Source: a virus. From it: a stretch of 62,350 nt of DNA. The stretch is from positions 1 to 62,350 of IMG/VR virus record IMGVR_UViG_3300035190_001508; one strand, written 5' to 3'. The notes beneath the pieces were generated by a model. That model made no database searches, was not told the origin of the DNA, and saw only the letters and a list, made by a program, of their open reading frames with translations. Position numbers and translations under genes: made by a program. This document shows positions 59,544 through 62,350 of the stretch, piece after piece. Position 1 is the first letter of the stretch. Every line of letters starts with the position of its first letter.

Positions 59544-59717
59544 ATGCCTACTCTCGACGACGCCCCTATTATTCCTAAAATCACCGGCGCGAACGTTGCC
59601 TCTACAGATCTTATCCAGATCTATGACGTGTCAGCCCAAAAGCCTAAGACCATTACGATTGCCCAACTGATCATTGCGCTTGACGCCCTTGACGGTGGTG
59701 TTCTCGCTGATTCCTAA
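59544..59717 (+). CDS. Small virion attachment module, 57 aa
   Basis: The product (MPTLDDAPIIPKITGANVAS, ending with IAQLIIALDALDGG) matches the N-terminal segment of the protein at 808-1392. It may be a standalone head or fibre decoration module. It lies between two strong hairpins after the capsid gene, so its mRNA may be separately stabilised. Confidence 0.55.
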   Translation: MPTLDDAPIIPKITGANVASTDLIQIYDVSAQKPKTITIAQLIIALDALDGGVLADS

Positions 59718-59728
59718 CCCCCAAACCT

Positions 59729-59758
59729 GCATCCTGCAGCCTTAACCCTGCAGGGTGC
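59729..59758 (+). terminator. Hairpin between small virion genes
   Basis: GCATCCTGCAG and CTGCAGGGTGC form an 11-bp stem with one G-T pair and an 8-nt loop. The downstream tract CTTTCCCC is a weak terminator tail at best; processing or protection is as likely. Confidence 0.45.
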
Positions 59759-59773
59759 TACCCTTTCCCCACC

Positions 59774-60058
59774 ATGCCTATGTACCTACCAATCCCAGAG
59801 GGTCTTGAGATTCCTGAAACCGGAACCTTTGATCTTGTAACCACTTTCGAGAACCGCGAAGGTCAGCTCTACCCGATTGCTGTGGACGGTATTCCGTTCC
59901 CTGAAATGGAAGAGCAACCAGAAGCCGAAGCCGAAACCGAAGCTGAAATGCAGCCGGAAGCCGAGGTTGAAACCACTGCTGAAGTCGAAGGTGCACAGGC
60001 TCCAGATTCTTTCATGGCTGCTATTGAAAAAGCCATGACCAAAAAACAACCACAATAA
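59774..60058 (+). CDS. Acidic virion-associated protein, 94 aa
   Basis: A short globular start (PEGLEIPETGTFDLVTTFEN) is followed by a Glu/Ala repeat region (EAEAETEAEMQPEAEVETTA). The end PDSFMAAIEKAMTKK matches the scaffold motif FFNAIEQAF. This suggests a capsid-binding peptide on a flexible acidic arm. It may be a decoration or secondary scaffold protein. Confidence 0.55.
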   Translation: MPMYLPIPEGLEIPETGTFDLVTTFENREGQLYPIAVDGIPFPEMEEQPEAEAETEAEMQPEAEVETTAEVEGAQAPDSFMAAIEKAMTKKQPQ

Positions 60059-60062
60059 ATCC

Positions 60063-60215
60063 GTGAAAACAACAATCCTAGGTGTCCTGACCATCGTAGC
60101 CACGCTTTCCAACGTCGGCATTCAAATGCTTAACGGCGCAGCGCCTGACTTTATTGGTGCCTTTGCTGCCGTGACCGCAGGAGTTGGCCTTATTAAAGCC
60201 CGCGACAACAAGTAA
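60063..60215 (+). CDS. Small membrane protein, putative holin-like, 50 aa
   Basis: The start is GTG. The product MKTTILGVLTIVATLSNVGI has one or two hydrophobic helices and a basic end (KARDNK). It lies two genes upstream of the amidase, so a holin or antiholin role is plausible, but small membrane proteins are common in this phage. Confidence 0.5.
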   Translation: MKTTILGVLTIVATLSNVGIQMLNGAAPDFIGAFAAVTAGVGLIKARDNK

Positions 60216-60219
60216 ATAA

Positions 60220-60396
60220 ATGACCGCGGAGCACGGAAGGGACCTAGTTCACGGCATTGCCGGTACCGTAGCCCCGGCCTTGGGAGTCATTACCTCGTTT
60301 CAGGAACAACTGGAATGGGGGCTCCGCATGACCTCGCTAAGTATTGGTGTTGCTGTTGGACTGGTTTCCTTGTTCCGTCTGCTTAAGAAACTCTAA
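60220..60396 (+). CDS. Small membrane protein, putative holin, 58 aa
   Basis: The sequence has two hydrophobic segments (GIAGTVAPALGVITSF and SLSIGVAVGLVSLFRLL) and a basic C-terminus KKL, a small holin-like layout. It is directly upstream of the two peptidoglycan hydrolases. The ATG follows the previous stop by 4 nt. Confidence 0.55.
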   Translation: MTAEHGRDLVHGIAGTVAPALGVITSFQEQLEWGLRMTSLSIGVAVGLVSLFRLLKKL

Positions 60397-60440
60397 ATAG
60401 GTCAAACCAGACTTCACCTACAGCACTTAATTCAAACACC

Positions 60441-61001
60441 ATGAGCGTTATTGGTATCTGTATTGGACACAGCAGAGCCGGTGACAGTGGTGCGGTTAAC
60501 ACGAACGGTGTAACCGAGCGCACCTTTAACGGCGAAGTTGGCCACCTTACGGCCGACCTACTGCGCAAAGAAGGCTATACCGTACACGTTGTTGACAAGT
60601 ACAACGGAGGCTCGTATTCCAGCGCGGTTTGCTGGCTGTCAGACCACTTGGCAAAGCTCGGCGTTACCGTAGCAGTAGAGTTGCACTTTAACTCGGCCGG
60701 GCCGTTTGCGGAGGGTCACGAATGGCTCCACTGGTTCCGCAGCACAAAAGGCCAAAAGCTCGCTAGCTGCTTTAATCAGGCTTTCAAGGAAACGTTCCCG
60801 GACGCAAAACCCCGCGGCGTAAAGGCCGCAGACAAAGAGGACCGCGGCAGTTTGTTCCTGCGCATTACTCGTTGCCCCGCCATTATTCTTGAGCCTTTCT
60901 TTGGTTCCAACAAAAAGGAAACCGAGCTCTACGCTCAGAACAAACAAAAGCTTGCGGCGGTATACGCGCGGGCCCTAGACTCTTACTGTAATGGAAAATA
61001 A
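60441..61001 (+). CDS. N-acetylmuramoyl-L-alanine amidase (Amidase_3 type), 186 aa
   Basis: The zinc-binding and catalytic residues of the Amidase_3 fold are visible: H10 in ICIGHS, E26 or E32, H82 in VELHFNS and E151 in IILEPFF. The domain fills the whole protein, with no signal peptide or cell-wall-binding region, so a holin would be needed for release. It cuts the amide bond between MurNAc and the stem peptide. Confidence 0.85.
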   Translation: MSVIGICIGHSRAGDSGAVNTNGVTERTFNGEVGHLTADLLRKEGYTVHVVDKYNGGSYSSAVCWLSDHLAKLGVTVAVELHFNSAGPFAEGHEWLHWFRSTKGQKLASCFNQAFKETFPDAKPRGVKAADKEDRGSLFLRITRCPAIILEPFFGSNKKETELYAQNKQKLAAVYARALDSYCNGK

Positions 61002-61530
61002 AAATCTAGTATCGCAGGTTTTCGAGGTCGTGCGCAAGCACGAGGGTTTTAAGTCAGAGCCGTACTTGGACCACAAAAAGAACTGGACCATTGGTATTGG
61101 TACCCTTATTGGCACCGGTAAAGAAGCTGATCTAAAGGCCAGCCCGTACTACAAGAAGTCCATTAACGAAGAGACCGCTAAGAACATTGCGCTTGGCGAC
61201 ATTAACAAAAAGATTGACTTGTCAAAGCGTTTGCTCGGCCCGGAGAAGTTCGACTCGTTCTCTCCTCGCTTGCAAGCACAGATTGTGCAGGGCGCTTACC
61301 GCGGCGATATTACCGGGTCCCCCAAGACCTTGCAGCTCCTTAAGGAAGGTAATTTCAAGGAGGCTTCTAAGGAGTTCCTTAACAGCGAGGAGTACCGTAA
61401 GTCCAAGCAAGACAAGACCGGGGTCGCCGGGCGCATGGAAGAGATTGCCGCGGCTATAGCCGAGGAAAAGCCCAAGGGTTTTGCTGAGTCTGTAGAGAAA
61501 AGAATCTCGCAGACTAACGTCCTTCCGTAA
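60991..61530 (+). CDS. Lysozyme-like (GH24) endolysin, 179 aa
   Basis: E18, D27 and T33 have exactly the E-8x-D-5x-T spacing of T4-type lysozymes (KHEGFKSEPYLD, then WTIGIGT). It would hydrolyse the glycan backbone. The start overlaps the amidase stop through ATGGAAAATAA. Having both an amidase and a GH24 enzyme in one cassette is unusual; one of them could be virion-borne. Confidence 0.8.
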   Translation: MENKNLVSQVFEVVRKHEGFKSEPYLDHKKNWTIGIGTLIGTGKEADLKASPYYKKSINEETAKNIALGDINKKIDLSKRLLGPEKFDSFSPRLQAQIVQGAYRGDITGSPKTLQLLKEGNFKEASKEFLNSEEYRKSKQDKTGVAGRMEEIAAAIAEEKPKGFAESVEKRISQTNVLP

Positions 61531-61537
61531 ATCGTAG

Positions 61538-61566
61538 TTGACAAAAAGCCCTTAAACTAATATTGT
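61538..61566 (+). promoter_or_regulatory. Sigma70-like promoter (leaderless) for the fibre cassette
   Basis: TTGACA at 61538-61543, 17 bp, TATTGT at 61561-61566, then 7 nt to the GTG at 61574. This is the best consensus match in the window. Confidence 0.65.
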
Positions 61567-61573
61567 AGGGCCT

Positions 61574-61914
61574 GTGAGCGCGGCTAACTACAATCTTTCT
61601 ATTGCCTGCGGGGAAGACTTTTCTTTTACGCTGCGGGTTCTTACTGCTTTTGACGACCCTATTGATTTTAGCGGATCGACCTACATTGCGGAGATCCGCG
61701 AAGAGCACAAAAAGCCTCTTGTAGCGGCCTTTGCTGTTACTATTGTGGGCGCAGCAACCGACGGAACCCTTAAGTTTGCCTTAACAAACGACCAGACGAA
61801 GCTCCTAAGCCCGTCCAAACAGTACAAGTGGGACTTCTTCTGGACTCTGTCCGGGGTAACAACTAAACTCCTTTACGGAACCGTTAATGCCGTAAGTAAC
61901 ATCAGCAACGTATA

Positions 61915-61915
<1 letters not shown>
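61574..61915 (+). CDS. Fibre adaptor protein, 113 aa (paralogue of 1392-1769)
   Basis: The start is GTG directly after the promoter. The motif order AANYNLSI, YIAEIREEHK, LLYGTVNAVSNIS repeats that of the paralogue. The stop overlaps the ATG of the collagen-like fibre gene (TAATG). Each paralogue thus sits before its own fibre, which suggests duplication of an adaptor-fibre cassette. Confidence 0.65.

Positions 61916-62350
<435 letters not shown>

Overview
The window is most of a tailed double-stranded DNA bacteriophage genome of the short-tailed (podovirus-like) kind. It encodes large and small terminase, a large portal, an acidic scaffold, a major capsid protein, a connector-like protein, several fibre proteins and two peptidoglycan hydrolases, but no contractile sheath, tape measure or integrase that I can recognise. 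Replication is self-sufficient: family A DNA polymerase with a DEDD exonuclease, primase-SF3 helicase, SF2 helicase, PD-(D/E)XK exonuclease and RuvC-like resolvase. The bacterial host cannot be named. Start codons almost never have a Shine-Dalgarno sequence. Several promoter-like sequences (TTGACA, 17-18 bp, TANNNT) lie 6-7 nt before a GTG or ATG, which suggests leaderless mRNAs. Both ends lie inside near-identical tandem repeats of fibre genes, so the contig is probably a circular or permuted genome broken by assembly at one repetitive fibre locus.

Layout: (1) 1-13296, plus strand: fibre and virion genes, with a glycosyltransferase and a sugar epimerase/dehydratase inserted, ending in connector-type genes. 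(2) 13302-26479, minus strand: replication and recombination genes, many small unknown genes, one tRNA-Thr, and terminase small subunit. (3) 26543-44238, plus strand: terminase large subunit, three probable internal virion proteins, and a giant 4373-residue polyvalent protein with a zincin motif and two ADP-ribosyltransferase-like regions. (4) 44241-51745, minus strand: a polycistron of about 25 small genes, mostly coupled by ATGA overlaps. (5) 51746-52522: a 0.8 kb repeat-rich gene-free region that could be a replication origin. (6) 52523-62350, plus strand: HNH nuclease, small metallopeptidase-like protein, a regulatory dyad, portal, scaffold, capsid, lysis genes and the next fibre cassette, which would continue across the break into base 1.

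The outstanding finding is in region 4. Seven intergenic spacers each carry a complete type I hammerhead self-cleaving ribozyme on the coding (minus) strand. Each has a CUGANGA core, stem II, GAAA, stem III and a GUC cleavage site. Stem III sequences differ but keep their pairing. Each ribozyme begins at or within the stop codon of the upstream gene, and in four copies that stop is the UGA inside CUGAUGA. Predicted cleavage always leaves a 29-32 nt leader on the next cistron. That leader starts with a shared sequence that folds into its own 5'-terminal hairpin. I infer a ribozyme-punctuated operon, in which one long transcript cuts itself into eight separately capped and closed mRNAs. A multi-hairpin leader opens the operon and a strong bidirectional terminator closes it.

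A second regulatory structure sits at 53508-53675: four alternating copies of AAACTGTCC/GGACAGTTT arranged around one dyad, with mutually exclusive pairings like an attenuator.
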